From Hyphomicrobiales bacterium (GTDB taxonomy: Bacteria; Pseudomonadota; Alphaproteobacteria; Rhizobiales; Aestuariivirgaceae), in NCBI GenBank assembly GCA_025359215.1, contig JANYHE010000115.1:81513-145512 (forward strand): DNA of 64,000 nucleotides, written 5' to 3'. Shown in pieces: positions 40,114 through 50,312 of this stretch (the stretch's first letter is position 1; the number at the start of each line of letters is the position of its first letter). The position numbers and the translations under genes are program-made. The notes under the pieces are model-generated. The model did not search any database. It was not told the DNA's origin and was given only the letters and a program-made list of their open reading frames with translations.

Positions 40114-40862
40114 TCATTCACCTCAACAACATCGGCAGTTTGCCACACCAGATGCTGCCCACCATCTAAAGCAATCATCTGCCCCGTGAGGGCTGGCTGA
40201 GACATAATGAATTTCGCGGCTTGCGATATCTCAGTGGGCGACGTGCCGATGCCCAGCAACGTCAAACTCTCTTGCTTGGCAAATTCCGCTGCATCCATGC
40301 GCGCTGATGGCAAGGCCGGCCCCGGCCCAATGGCATTCACGCGAATGTGTGGAGCCAACGCTTGTGCCAAAGTGCGCGTGGCCGTCCACAGGCCAGATTT
40401 TGACATGGTGTAGGAAAAGAAGCGCGGGTTCAGCTTCCACACGCGCTGATCGATAATATTGATTATGCAGCCATTTGCTCCTTTGGGGAGTTGCTTGGCA
40501 AATTCTTGCGCCAACATTATGGGCGCTCGGAGATTTATATTTTGGTGCCTCTCCCAACTGGTGAGCGTAATATCACCCACGCCATCACTTTCAAAAATTG
40601 AGGCGTTGTTGATCAGCGCCGTGAGCGGACCGATTCCCGCCACTGACTGGGCAATCAGACGTGAGGCAATATCCGCATCGGCCAAATCACCCTGCACCAC
40701 ACATGTTTTTCGGCCCATGGCGCAGATGAGTGCTGCCACTTCTTCGCCTTCAGTCTTGGAATGATTGCAATGCACCGCCACATCCCAGCCATCGGCGGCC
40801 AAATCCAATGCCATCTGGCGGCCAATGCGCTTTGCGGCACCTGTGATGAGAACAGATTTCAT
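40110..40862 (-). CDS. SDR family oxidoreductase, possibly pteridine reductase/FolM-like
   Basis: VLITGAAKRIGRQMALDLA, INNASIFESD, YTMSKSGLWTATRTLAQALAPHIRVNAIGPGPAL; overlaps folB. Confidence 0.87.
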   Translation of the reverse strand: MKSVLITGAAKRIGRQMALDLAADGWDVAVHCNHSKTEGEEVAALICAMGRKTCVVQGDLADADIASRLIAQSVAGIGPLTALINNASIFESDGVGDITLTSWERHQNINLRAPIMLAQEFAKQLPKGANGCIINIIDQRVWKLNPRFFSYTMSKSGLWTATRTLAQALAPHIRVNAIGPGPALPSARMDAAEFAKQESLTLLGIGTSPTEISQAAKFIMSQPALTGQMIALDGGQHLVWQTADVVEVNE

Positions 40863-41248
40863 TATTCGTCCTTTGGCATCATAATAACATAATGCTTCTT
40901 CACTTTGCGCACTGTCTGCCATGTGCCTTTAAAGCCTGACGGAATGATAAACGCATCGCCGCGCTTCAAGCGCCATTTCTTGCCATCTTCGGTGCGCGTT
41001 AAAACCGCCTCGCCTTGAATGAAATGGCAAAATTCCCATTCCAAATATTCAACCATCACCGTGCCCGGTGTCGATTCCCAAATGCCACAATGCAAACGGC
41101 CATCTTCACCAGAAAAATGGTTCCAAGTATTGGTTTTATAGGAACCCTTGAGCAGTTTGGATTTATCAGGCTTGCCTGCGTCTTTCTTCGGCGCGCCTTT
41201 GCCCGTGGTTTTCATCACAATGATGTCGGTTTCATTTTCCATCTTCAA
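40862..41248 (-). CDS. Cupin domain-containing protein
   Basis: CGIWESTPGTVMVEYLEWEFCHFIQGEAVLTREDG-like; KRGDAFIIPSGFKGTWQTVRKVKKHYVIM. Confidence 0.87.
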   Translation of the reverse strand: MKMENETDIIVMKTTGKGAPKKDAGKPDKSKLLKGSYKTNTWNHFSGEDGRLHCGIWESTPGTVMVEYLEWEFCHFIQGEAVLTRTEDGKKWRLKRGDAFIIPSGFKGTWQTVRKVKKHYVIMMPKDE

Positions 41249-42434
41249 TCCTTTTCAATAGTTCATCGCGGCTTGGCTTGAAATCTGAAGCCACCCACCA
41301 ATCTTCAAGTTCACCAAGTGCAGCACCCATGCCGGGGCCTGATGGAAAACTCATCGCAAGCAAATCTTTCCCCGTCACCGGAAATTTGGGCACAGGCCAT
41401 AAATTTGGCAAATCCAAAAGGGCCTTCCATTTAGCATCATCTAATTTAGCACGAGACTTGGCCCACGCCACTTGCACAGCATCGCACCATGTTTCAACTC
41501 CCAACTGATAAAGCAACACGCGCTGTTCGGCAGGTCTGAACTTCGGCGAAATATCCGGCGCAACATTTAAGCTTTCAATGCGAAAAGCTTCGTCGTTGGA
41601 AAGCCGTAATCGAGTCTGCATCTCCGCTGGCTTTTTTGCCAACACAGAAAGCCGCAACACAGCATCCGCGGGCAATCGCGCCAGCACGCGCCACTCCTCC
41701 GTGTACGGAAGAATAACTTTGAGAATGCCTGATGTCGCCATCACCTTAAGTGTTTCAACAGCGCGGGGCGCGATGATAAGCTTGATTAGCTCCTGACGAA
41801 TGCGTTCCGCAGAAATTTTCTTCAGCCCGGATTTGAGTTTGATTGATGCTGCCAATCCAACTGGACAGGGCGAGCCCTTTCCATACCAAGCATGAAATCG
41901 AAAAAATCGCAGAATGCGTAAATAATCCTCTTTGATGCGCGCTTCGGAGTTGCCAACAAACCTCACGCGCTTTCTCTGAATATCAAAATAACCCGTTGTA
42001 AAATCGTATATTTTACCCGCAGCATCGCAGTACATTGCATTCATCGTGAAGTCACGGCGCAGGGCATCAGCCTCCCAATTGTCCGTGAAGGCCACAATAG
42101 CGCGCCTGCCGTCCGTCTCCACATCAAGGCGCAAAGTGGTCACTTCAAAAGGCTGACCTTTGTTCACAACTGTAATGGTGCCATGATCAATTCCGGTGGG
42201 ATGAACACCAAAACCTGCGGCCTTGCACACACGCATTACATCATGCGGCAGCATCGTTGTGGCCAAATCAACATCGCTGATCGGCACACCTAACAGTGAA
42301 TTGCGCACTGCTCCACCCGCAACGCGCACTTCGCCACCAGCTTGGTTGATCACGCCCATCACCTCCTGCAAGCGCGGCTCGTTAAGCCATGCGGCATTAG
42401 AAAGTGATGGCAGAATTTTCGTAAAGTCGGTCAT
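41232..42434 (-). CDS. CCA tRNA nucleotidyltransferase/poly(A) polymerase family
   Basis: VRVAGGAVRNSLLGVPISDVDLATTMLP, RRDFTMNAMYCD, RILRFFRFHAWYG. Confidence 0.93.
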   Translation of the reverse strand: MTDFTKILPSLSNAAWLNEPRLQEVMGVINQAGGEVRVAGGAVRNSLLGVPISDVDLATTMLPHDVMRVCKAAGFGVHPTGIDHGTITVVNKGQPFEVTTLRLDVETDGRRAIVAFTDNWEADALRRDFTMNAMYCDAAGKIYDFTTGYFDIQRKRVRFVGNSEARIKEDYLRILRFFRFHAWYGKGSPCPVGLAASIKLKSGLKKISAERIRQELIKLIIAPRAVETLKVMATSGILKVILPYTEEWRVLARLPADAVLRLSVLAKKPAEMQTRLRLSNDEAFRIESLNVAPDISPKFRPAEQRVLLYQLGVETWCDAVQVAWAKSRAKLDDAKWKALLDLPNLWPVPKFPVTGKDLLAMSFPSGPGMGAALGELEDWWVASDFKPSRDELLKRIEDGK

Positions 42435-43032
42435 GCAAGTTCTTTATCATGCCAGCGGTCGCCCCCCAAATATATCTCTCGCCATGCGGATAAACATAAA
42501 AGTGCCGTGTCATGCCTTTCCATTCACGTGATTGTGTTTGGCGGTTGGCGGGGTCCATCAGAAATGAAAGCGGCACTTCAAAAATATCATCCACCTCATC
42601 AGGCTGGGCCTGCAAAGAAAATCCCTCGCGCACCAAAGCCACCACGGGGGTTACCATATAATGCGTGATGGTGAGATAGCCTTCCAGAAAACCAATCGGT
42701 GAAACGAACGCGGCATCTAAACCAATTTCTTCTTGCGCCTCGCGCAGTGCCGCCTCAACAGCGGTTTCTCCATCATCCATGCGTCCACCCGGAAAAGCAA
42801 TTTGTCCGGCATGTTTTGAAAGATCAGCATGGCGCTGTGTGAGCAGCACGGTGGCACCTTTGGCCCGCATGATAATTGGCACCAGAACAGCGGCAGGTTT
42901 TGTAACCACCCCATCAGGGATCATCCGCGCGCGATCATTCATATCATCATCAGATCTGTTCCATCCCAGCGGTGGGTCAGCCAATAGCCCGGCCTTGGCG
43001 CGGGCCTGAAAATCTTCAATTGAAAAACTCAT
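42397..43032 (-). CDS. CoA pyrophosphatase (NUDIX)
   Basis: GQIAFPGGRMDDGETAVEAALREAQEEIGL Nudix box. Confidence 0.92.
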   Translation of the reverse strand: MSFSIEDFQARAKAGLLADPPLGWNRSDDDMNDRARMIPDGVVTKPAAVLVPIIMRAKGATVLLTQRHADLSKHAGQIAFPGGRMDDGETAVEAALREAQEEIGLDAAFVSPIGFLEGYLTITHYMVTPVVALVREGFSLQAQPDEVDDIFEVPLSFLMDPANRQTQSREWKGMTRHFYVYPHGERYIWGATAGMIKNLHDRLYENSAITF

Positions 43033-43595
43033 AGTTCAGCAGCTCGCTGCATGGGATAAAACACGCCCGACGACCAAACGCCAAACCATTCACCTTCATT
43101 CACACCCATTGCCACCAAATCATAAAACAACGCCCGCGAAACCAAGGCCTCTAAATTCGAACGCACCAAAACATATGGTTTCAAGCCACCCGTCCCCACT
43201 TCGTCGGCAACTCGCAGCGGGTGCTCTGGCCCTACACAAATTTCATCATCCACATTGGTTTCAAAGAAAATGCATTGCTCTTGCCCTGCGCCGTCGACCC
43301 GCATTCGAATGGCCACAAAGGGCGCATCATCCACGCGTATGCCGCATTTCTCCACAGGTGTGATGAGATAATATTTGCCGTCAGCATCATAACGAAGAAT
43401 TGATGCAAATAATTTCACCAGCGGCATGCGGCCAATGGGCGAATTCATATAATACCATAGGCCATCACCCGCGATGCGCATATCAATATCGCCACAAAAT
43501 GGCGGATTCCACAGGTGCACAGGCGGCAAGCCTTTGGCTTTTGCCACATCCTGTAATCCCCGCAGGGGGTTGCTCACATCACTCGCTGCCATCAT
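43029..43595 (-). CDS. DUF1285 domain-containing protein
   Basis: PPVHLWNPPFCGDIDMRIAGDGLWYYMNSPIGRMPLVKLFASILR. Confidence 0.88.
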   Translation of the reverse strand: MMAASDVSNPLRGLQDVAKAKGLPPVHLWNPPFCGDIDMRIAGDGLWYYMNSPIGRMPLVKLFASILRYDADGKYYLITPVEKCGIRVDDAPFVAIRMRVDGAGQEQCIFFETNVDDEICVGPEHPLRVADEVGTGGLKPYVLVRSNLEALVSRALFYDLVAMGVNEGEWFGVWSSGVFYPMQRAAEL

Positions 43596-43706
43596 GTTTC
43601 CAATCTATACACAGTTTTAAATGTGAGTCGCGTGACGAAGCGCCACTTTTGCGCCATTCTCAGGCGTGAATGTGGGCGAACAAACGAAAATTGAAAAGCA
43701 GAATAA

Positions 43707-44687
43707 ATGGCAAAGCAAATAGTGAATGAATTTGAAACCGTAAGCGCCAAACTTGGTGCAGCAAAAGCCGCCCTCAATGATGTTGTGTTCGGTCAAAATG
43801 ACGTGGTTGAACTAGCGATGATTGCCATTCTCGCTGGCGGTCATGCTTTAATTGTGGGTGCGCCCGGGCTTGCTAAAACCAAACTTGCCACAGCACTGGG
43901 CACAGTTCTGGGCCTCAATGAAAAGCGCGTGCAATTCACACCCGATTTAATGCCTGCTGATATTCTGGGCTCAGAAATTCTTGATGTAGATGACAAAGGC
44001 AAGCGCGCCTTTCGCTTTGTTCCAGGCCCCGTGTTTTGCCAATTGCTGATGGCCGATGAAATCAACCGCGCCAGCCCTCGCACCCAGTCAGCCTTGTTGC
44101 AAGCCATGCAAGAGCATCATGTAACTGTGGCAGGTGAGCGCCATGATTTGCCGGAGCCCTTCCATGTTTTGGCCACGCAAAACCCTATTGAGCAAGAAGG
44201 AACTTATCCCCTGCCCGAAGCCCAGCTCGATCGCTTTCTTGTGCAAGTCGATATTTCTTATCCGCCTCTCGATGCTGAACGCCGCATGTTATTTGCCACC
44301 ACAGGCAATGAAGAAGCTGCGCCCAAAGCTGTGCTCACCACAGCAGATCTTCTGGCGGCGCAGCACCTCACCCGCACGATCCCTGTTGGCGAACAGGTGA
44401 CTGATGCGATTTTGAAAGTGGTCCGTGCGGCCCGCCCCGGCCCAGATGCGGCAGCTTATATCAATGATGCAGTGGCCTGGGGGCCAAGCCCCCGCGCCAG
44501 CCAAGCGCTGATGCTTTGCGCCCGCGCGCGCGCACTTTTGCAAGACCGCTTGTCACCTTCCATTGAAGATGTGATTGCCCTGCTGGAACCAGTGTTCAAA
44601 CATCGCATGGCACTTAATTTTGCTGCGCGCGCTGAAGGCACAACTGTTAGCCAAATAATTGCACGCCTCGCGGAAACTCTGGCCTGA
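43707..44687 (+). CDS. MoxR family AAA+ ATPase
   Basis: LIVGAPGLAKTKLATALG (Walker A), LLMADEINRASPRTQSALLQAMQE, VLATQNPIEQEGTYPLPEAQLDRFL. Confidence 0.94.
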   Translation: MAKQIVNEFETVSAKLGAAKAALNDVVFGQNDVVELAMIAILAGGHALIVGAPGLAKTKLATALGTVLGLNEKRVQFTPDLMPADILGSEILDVDDKGKRAFRFVPGPVFCQLLMADEINRASPRTQSALLQAMQEHHVTVAGERHDLPEPFHVLATQNPIEQEGTYPLPEAQLDRFLVQVDISYPPLDAERRMLFATTGNEEAAPKAVLTTADLLAAQHLTRTIPVGEQVTDAILKVVRAARPGPDAAAYINDAVAWGPSPRASQALMLCARARALLQDRLSPSIEDVIALLEPVFKHRMALNFAARAEGTTVSQIIARLAETLA

Positions 44688-44689
44688 CG

Positions 44690-45538
44690 ATGATTGCAAC
44701 CCGCGCCGAACAATTGTCGCAAAGTCTGCCGCCCCTTCTAGTGAAGGCCGAGCGGATTGCGGCAACGGTGATCTTAGGCGTGCATGGCCGCAGACGCGCA
44801 GGCCCCGGTGAAAACTTCTGGCAATATCGCAATTATAGTTTTGGCGATTCAACGCAGCGCATTGACTGGCACAGAAGTGCAAAATCTGATGCCGTGTTCA
44901 TTCGCGATAATGAATGGGAGGCAGCAAACACTTTATGGCTGTGGTCTAATGCTGGCCCGCGCATGGATTTCAAGTCGCATTTAGCATCCGAAACGAAGAA
45001 GCATCATGCGCAAATTTTGCAATTGGCATTGGCCAGTTTGGCCATTCGCGCCCATGAGCGCATTGGCGCATTGGGCAGCCCGCACCGCGCTGGTGTGGGC
45101 CGTTCTACTTTGCGAGCGATGGCTGATTGGTGCGAAAGCCAACAACCAAATTCACTGCCAAAGCCAAATCAAATGCAACGCCAATCCGCCGCAGTTTTGA
45201 TTTCTGATTTTCTTGATGATCCGGAGGACATCAAGAAGGCGCTCACCCCTTTGGCGCAAAGTGGCGTGCGTGGGCATCTTGTGCAAATTGCAGACCCCGC
45301 CGAGGAAACCCTTCCCTATGACGGTCGCGTAGAATTCCTTGGGCTTGATGGGCCCCAGCGCTTCCTCGCCCCAAAAACTGAAAATTTTCGTGAGCGTTAC
45401 ACCGCAGCCTATGCAAGCCAACGAGAGTCAGTGCGCCAGCTCGCAGGCCGTTTGGGCTGGAGCTTCACAGTTCACCGCACCGATCAACCGCTCATCAAAT
45501 GTCTCCTGGCATTGCATGCGCGGGTGAGCGATCAATAA
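44690..45538 (+). CDS. DUF58 domain-containing protein
   Basis: GRRRAGPGENFWQYRNYSFGDSTQRIDWHRSAKSDAVFIRDNEWE. Confidence 0.93.
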   Translation: MIATRAEQLSQSLPPLLVKAERIAATVILGVHGRRRAGPGENFWQYRNYSFGDSTQRIDWHRSAKSDAVFIRDNEWEAANTLWLWSNAGPRMDFKSHLASETKKHHAQILQLALASLAIRAHERIGALGSPHRAGVGRSTLRAMADWCESQQPNSLPKPNQMQRQSAAVLISDFLDDPEDIKKALTPLAQSGVRGHLVQIADPAEETLPYDGRVEFLGLDGPQRFLAPKTENFRERYTAAYASQRESVRQLAGRLGWSFTVHRTDQPLIKCLLALHARVSDQ

Positions 45539-48258
45539 TGATGTTTCTTAACAGTTTGAGTTTTGCAACACCATTGGCGCTGCTGGGTCTCGCCGCATTG
45601 CCTGTCATTTGGTGGTTGTTGCGCTTCACGCCGCCACGCCCGCTATCGGTCAAATTTCCTCCGCTACGTTTGCTGCTAAAATTGCAATCGGCAGAAGAAA
45701 CACCTCACAAAACTCCATGGTGGCTTTTATTGCTGCGCTTGGCGATGGCTGCCGTTTTGATTGTCGCTGTCGCTCATCCGCTTGCTAAGAAAGATGGGGT
45801 CTCGGTTCAAAGCACAGGCCCACTTTTGGTTATCGTTGATGATGGCTGGGCGGCGGCTAAAAACTGGCCACAGCGCCAAGAAGCCTTACATAACATTCTG
45901 GAGGACGCGCGCGACGCCAACCGCATCGTGACCCTTGCCACAACATCGCAGGCTAGCGATCTCACAAGCATGGCAGCGAGTGATGCACTCAATCTGGCCC
46001 GCACTCTAAAGCCAAAAGCTTTGAGCACGGATCGCCTGAGCCTATTTGCAAAACTGAAAGCGCAAAATGTAAAAGCGGACCAAGTTCTTTGGTTGACCGA
46101 TGGCACAGATGCCGGAACTGCATCCGCATTCAGTGCAGGCCTCACAGCATTATATGGTCAAAACTTGCAAGCTCTCACCTTCAACGAGTCCGATTTACCC
46201 ATCGCCCTCGCCCGCCCCGTGATCGACGGTGGCGATATCAAGGTCACCGCCCTGCGCAGTGCAATCGCAAAAAACAGTGCCATTATTCAAGCCGTTGCGG
46301 GCAATGGTCGGGTGCTGGCCGAAGCGCCCGTCGATTTTGCCAACGCAACCACCGTCAGCGCCAAACTCAGTTTGCCTATCGAACTCAGAAATGAAATTCA
46401 AAGCATCACCATTGCAGGCGAAAACCATGCAGGTGCCAAACAATTGCTGGATGATCGGTGGCGCAGAAAAACAGTCGCAATTCAATCAGGCACCGCACAG
46501 GAACAAGCCCAGCCCCTGCTTTCACCGCTGCATTATGTGACGCGCGCGCTGGAGCCTTATGCCGATTTGCACGAACCTGCAGACACTGCAGAATTAAAAT
46601 CTGAACTTGATGCGGGCCTTTCGATGTTGGTCTTGGCCGATATTGGAAAAATTCCGCAAGATGCTCATGACGCAATTGCGCCGTGGGTTGATAAGGGTGG
46701 CGTTTTGCTGCGCTTTGCAGGCACCCGTCTGGCTGCGAGCAGCGATGATTTAGTGCCCGTCACCTTGCGTGAGGGAGACCGCAATTTGGGCAGTGCCTTG
46801 AGTTGGGAAACTCCGCAATCCATCCAAACCTTCGGCGAAAAAAGTCCATTCGCTGGATTGACCATCGACAGCCGTGTCACAGTCAGCCGTCAAGTTTTGG
46901 CGGAACCTGATGCAGCACTGGCTGAAAAAACCTGGGTGAGCCTAAGCGATGGCACACCCTTGGTGACCGCCGCAAAAAAAGGCAAAGGCCTGATCATTCT
47001 GTTCCACATCACCGCCAATGCCGATTGGTCAAACTTGGCCCTCTCGGGCACCTTTGTTGAAATGTTGCAACGCATTGTAGACCTTGCACCAGCAGCAGGC
47101 AGCAACACGGCAACAGCGAACAACACTGAAACCAACACTGCTTTTTCTCCCCGCCTTTTGCTGGCAGGAACGGGTGAACTGGTCACACCCACCAACACAA
47201 TTGAAGCCATTCCGGTTGCTCAGTTTGATGCCGCAAAAGCCAGCCCCAAAACGCCAGCGGGGCTTTATGCCAATGGTGGCCAAGAACGCGCCATCAATCT
47301 CGATTTGAAAGAAGCCGATTTGGCACCCATCCCAGGATTGGCTTTGCAAAAAGTTGCGCCACCACAAACAACCAGTTTCGCACCACAATTATTTGTGGGC
47401 GCGGCCCTGTTGTTCCTACTTGATACAGTGGCCGCATTGCTTATGGGCGGCGGCTTCCGCCGCAGGGCCGCAACTTTTGGAATGCTCTTGAGTTTCATTG
47501 TCATTATGCCCAGCCCGCAAAATGCCAAAGCCGAAACCACCGACATGCAGGCCGCCCTCGAAACTCATCTGGCTTATGTGAAAACTGGTGACGCTGATAT
47601 CGATCAAACCAGCATGCAAGGCTTGAAAGGCTTAGGCTTGGTCATGGAAGATCGAACCTCCGCCGTGTTGGGCGATCCAGTCGCCATTAACATCGAAACC
47701 GATAATATCGTGTTTTACCCCGTGCTTTATTGGCCCGTCACCGAAGCCGCGCAGGCACCCGGCGATGCAGCATTGGCCCGCCTTGATGCCTTCATGAAAA
47801 ATGGCGGCACCATATTTTTTGATCTGCGCGATGCCGGTGGAGATTTCAACGCCAACAGCGGCACCACCGATGCCCTCAAACGTATCCTCGCAAAACTTGA
47901 TGTTCCTCCGCTAGAGCCTGTCCCAGAATCCCACGCTTTAACCCGCTCTTTCTATCTGTTGAAAGCCTTCCCTGGTCGTTATGAAGGTGGCGCATTGTGG
48001 GTGGAAGCGCAAAACGCTGGTTCCCCCACCAATAATTCTGACGGCGTCTCCGGCGTTATTATTGGCTCGAATGACTATGCCGCTGCTTGGGCCTTGAATG
48101 ATAAAGGTGAGCCCCAAAACGCAATGATCCCCGGCTCCGATCGTCAACGGGAGATGGCCTTTCGTGTGGGCGTCAACATTGTGATGTATGCTTTGACAGG
48201 AAACTACAAAACAGACCAAGTGCATGTGCCCGCCTTGCTGGAAAGGCTAGGTCAATAA
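45538..48258 (+). CDS. BatA N-terminal/DUF4159 domain membrane protein
   Basis: MMFLNSLSFATPLALLGLAALPVIWWLLRFTPPRP; C-terminal VLYWPVTEAAQAP..GGTIFFDLRDAG..AFPGRYEGG DUF4159-like. Confidence 0.9.
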   Translation: MMFLNSLSFATPLALLGLAALPVIWWLLRFTPPRPLSVKFPPLRLLLKLQSAEETPHKTPWWLLLLRLAMAAVLIVAVAHPLAKKDGVSVQSTGPLLVIVDDGWAAAKNWPQRQEALHNILEDARDANRIVTLATTSQASDLTSMAASDALNLARTLKPKALSTDRLSLFAKLKAQNVKADQVLWLTDGTDAGTASAFSAGLTALYGQNLQALTFNESDLPIALARPVIDGGDIKVTALRSAIAKNSAIIQAVAGNGRVLAEAPVDFANATTVSAKLSLPIELRNEIQSITIAGENHAGAKQLLDDRWRRKTVAIQSGTAQEQAQPLLSPLHYVTRALEPYADLHEPADTAELKSELDAGLSMLVLADIGKIPQDAHDAIAPWVDKGGVLLRFAGTRLAASSDDLVPVTLREGDRNLGSALSWETPQSIQTFGEKSPFAGLTIDSRVTVSRQVLAEPDAALAEKTWVSLSDGTPLVTAAKKGKGLIILFHITANADWSNLALSGTFVEMLQRIVDLAPAAGSNTATANNTETNTAFSPRLLLAGTGELVTPTNTIEAIPVAQFDAAKASPKTPAGLYANGGQERAINLDLKEADLAPIPGLALQKVAPPQTTSFAPQLFVGAALLFLLDTVAALLMGGGFRRRAATFGMLLSFIVIMPSPQNAKAETTDMQAALETHLAYVKTGDADIDQTSMQGLKGLGLVMEDRTSAVLGDPVAINIETDNIVFYPVLYWPVTEAAQAPGDAALARLDAFMKNGGTIFFDLRDAGGDFNANSGTTDALKRILAKLDVPPLEPVPESHALTRSFYLLKAFPGRYEGGALWVEAQNAGSPTNNSDGVSGVIIGSNDYAAAWALNDKGEPQNAMIPGSDRQREMAFRVGVNIVMYALTGNYKTDQVHVPALLERLGQ

Positions 48259-50312
48259 TGAATTTGCAATTGGAATTTGCACCGCTCATCGCTTGGCCTA
48301 TTATTTGGGTGTTTGCAGGGCTCACCCTTGCCGCTTTTATTTTGATGCTGATCAAAAGAATCCGCGGAGCAGTTTTGCGTGGGCTAACGGCGGCCATCAT
48401 CTTGGCCACCCTTGCCAATCCAACATTGCGCCAAGATGAACGCCAACCGCTCACCGATATTGTTCTGGCCGTCGTTGATGAAAGCCAAAGCCAATCCATC
48501 GGCAAGCGCACCGAACAAACGCAAAAGGCGTTAGCCGATCTCAAAGCGCGGGTGGCTCAGATGGGCAACACCGAATTGCGCGTTGTTAACATTACATCTG
48601 GCATAGCAGCCAATGCCGATGGCACCCGAATTTTCACAGCCCTTAATCGCGCTGTGGCCGATATTCCTAAAGATCGTTTTGCTGGCGCCGTGCTGATCAC
48701 CGATGGCCAAGTGCATGATGTGCCCACAAGTGCTGCTGGCCTTCCATCACCCATTCACAGCTTAATCACCGGAAGTAAGACCGAGAGTGATCGCCGTTTG
48801 GTGGTGGACCACGCACCGCGATTTGGCATTGTGGGCCAACCACAATCCATTCAGTTTCATGTCGAAGATTCAGCAGGCTCCGGCGCGCACGTCGCTGTAA
48901 CCATTCAAATTCCCGGTGAAGACCCGCGCGTGTTGGATGTGATCACCGGCGATGTGGTCGATATCCCCATGAACATGAGCCACGCTGGTCAAAATTTCAT
49001 GGAACTTTCAGCCGCGTTGCGAGAAGGTGAACTTTCAAAACAAAACAATCACGCCGTTGTGGTGGTTGAAGGCATTCGAGATCGATTGCGCGTGTTGCTC
49101 GTCTCTGGCCAACCGCACCCCGGCGAGCGCACGTGGCGTAATTTATTGAAGGCCGATGCCGCAGTGGATTTGGTGCATTTCACCATTCTGCGCCCGCCTG
49201 AAAAACAAGATGGCACGCCCACGCAAGAGCTCTCTCTGATAGCCTTTCCAACGCGCGAGCTGTTCATTGATAAGCTGAAGCAATTTGATCTTGTGATTTT
49301 TGATCGTTATCGCAGGCAGGCCATTTTGCCTGATGCCTATTTGGCCAATGTGGCTGATTATGTGCGCAGCGGCGGCGCACTGCTCATCGCCTCTGGCCCT
49401 GATTTTGCCGATCCTGAGGGCCTTTACAGCACACCACTTTCAGATGTTCTCAGCGCAGCCCCCACTGGCGCAGTCACCGAGGCGCAATTTAAACCAGCCC
49501 TCACACAAGCGGGCAACCGCCACCCCGTCACAAAGGATTTGCCCGGTGCCAATGGTGGCAAACCTACATGGGGCAGTTGGTTCCGTTTGATCGATACCAA
49601 TGTTGCGCCGGCCTCTGAAACGCTCATGTCTGGCCCTGACAACAAGCCCCTGCTGGTGCTCAGCCACATCGGCGAAGGGCGCGTGGCACAGTTGTTATCT
49701 GATCACGGCTGGCTTTGGGCGCGTGGCTTTGAAGGCGGCGGCCCGCAAACGGAATTGCTGCGCCGCATGGCCCACTGGTTGATGAAGGAACCTGATCTTG
49801 AAGAGGAAGCCCTTTCTGCCAAACAAGTTGGTGGCGATATTGTTATTGAACGCCGCAGCTTGGCAGACACCGTAAAACCAGTCACCCTCACCAGTCCTTC
49901 TGGCAAAACCCAAAGCATAACGCTGGCGCAATCTGCTCCCGGTTTATTCTCTGCCCATGTGCCAGCCCAAGAAGCAGGTCTTCACACCATGACTGATGGC
50001 ACCTTGCAGGCAGCAACGGCCATCGGCAATGCTGATGCTAAAGAAGCTACCGATATTCGTGCTACTCCCGATAAACTAGCCCCCATTGCTAAGGCCACAG
50101 GCGGTGGCATTGCATGGCTGGAAGACGGCTTTCCAAATTTCAACAAAGCCACGCCGAGCCCTTTGATGGCGGGTTCAGGGTGGATGAACTTGCGCGCCAA
50201 CGGGCTTTACCGTGTGACAGCCATCAAAGAGATTTCACTCTTCTCAACTCTGCTCAGCTTGGCGGTTCTATTAGTTGCAGCATCAGCCATGTGGTTTCGC
50301 GAAGGCCGCTGA
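48258..50312 (+). CDS. Membrane protein with glutamine-amidotransferase-like domain, last gene of the MoxR operon
   Basis: N- and C-terminal TMs; VVDESQSQSIG; VADYVRSGGALLIASGPDFADP; ATG overlaps upstream stop. Confidence 0.82.
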   Translation: MNLQLEFAPLIAWPIIWVFAGLTLAAFILMLIKRIRGAVLRGLTAAIILATLANPTLRQDERQPLTDIVLAVVDESQSQSIGKRTEQTQKALADLKARVAQMGNTELRVVNITSGIAANADGTRIFTALNRAVADIPKDRFAGAVLITDGQVHDVPTSAAGLPSPIHSLITGSKTESDRRLVVDHAPRFGIVGQPQSIQFHVEDSAGSGAHVAVTIQIPGEDPRVLDVITGDVVDIPMNMSHAGQNFMELSAALREGELSKQNNHAVVVVEGIRDRLRVLLVSGQPHPGERTWRNLLKADAAVDLVHFTILRPPEKQDGTPTQELSLIAFPTRELFIDKLKQFDLVIFDRYRRQAILPDAYLANVADYVRSGGALLIASGPDFADPEGLYSTPLSDVLSAAPTGAVTEAQFKPALTQAGNRHPVTKDLPGANGGKPTWGSWFRLIDTNVAPASETLMSGPDNKPLLVLSHIGEGRVAQLLSDHGWLWARGFEGGGPQTELLRRMAHWLMKEPDLEEEALSAKQVGGDIVIERRSLADTVKPVTLTSPSGKTQSITLAQSAPGLFSAHVPAQEAGLHTMTDGTLQAATAIGNADAKEATDIRATPDKLAPIAKATGGGIAWLEDGFPNFNKATPSPLMAGSGWMNLRANGLYRVTAIKEISLFSTLLSLAVLLVAASAMWFREGR

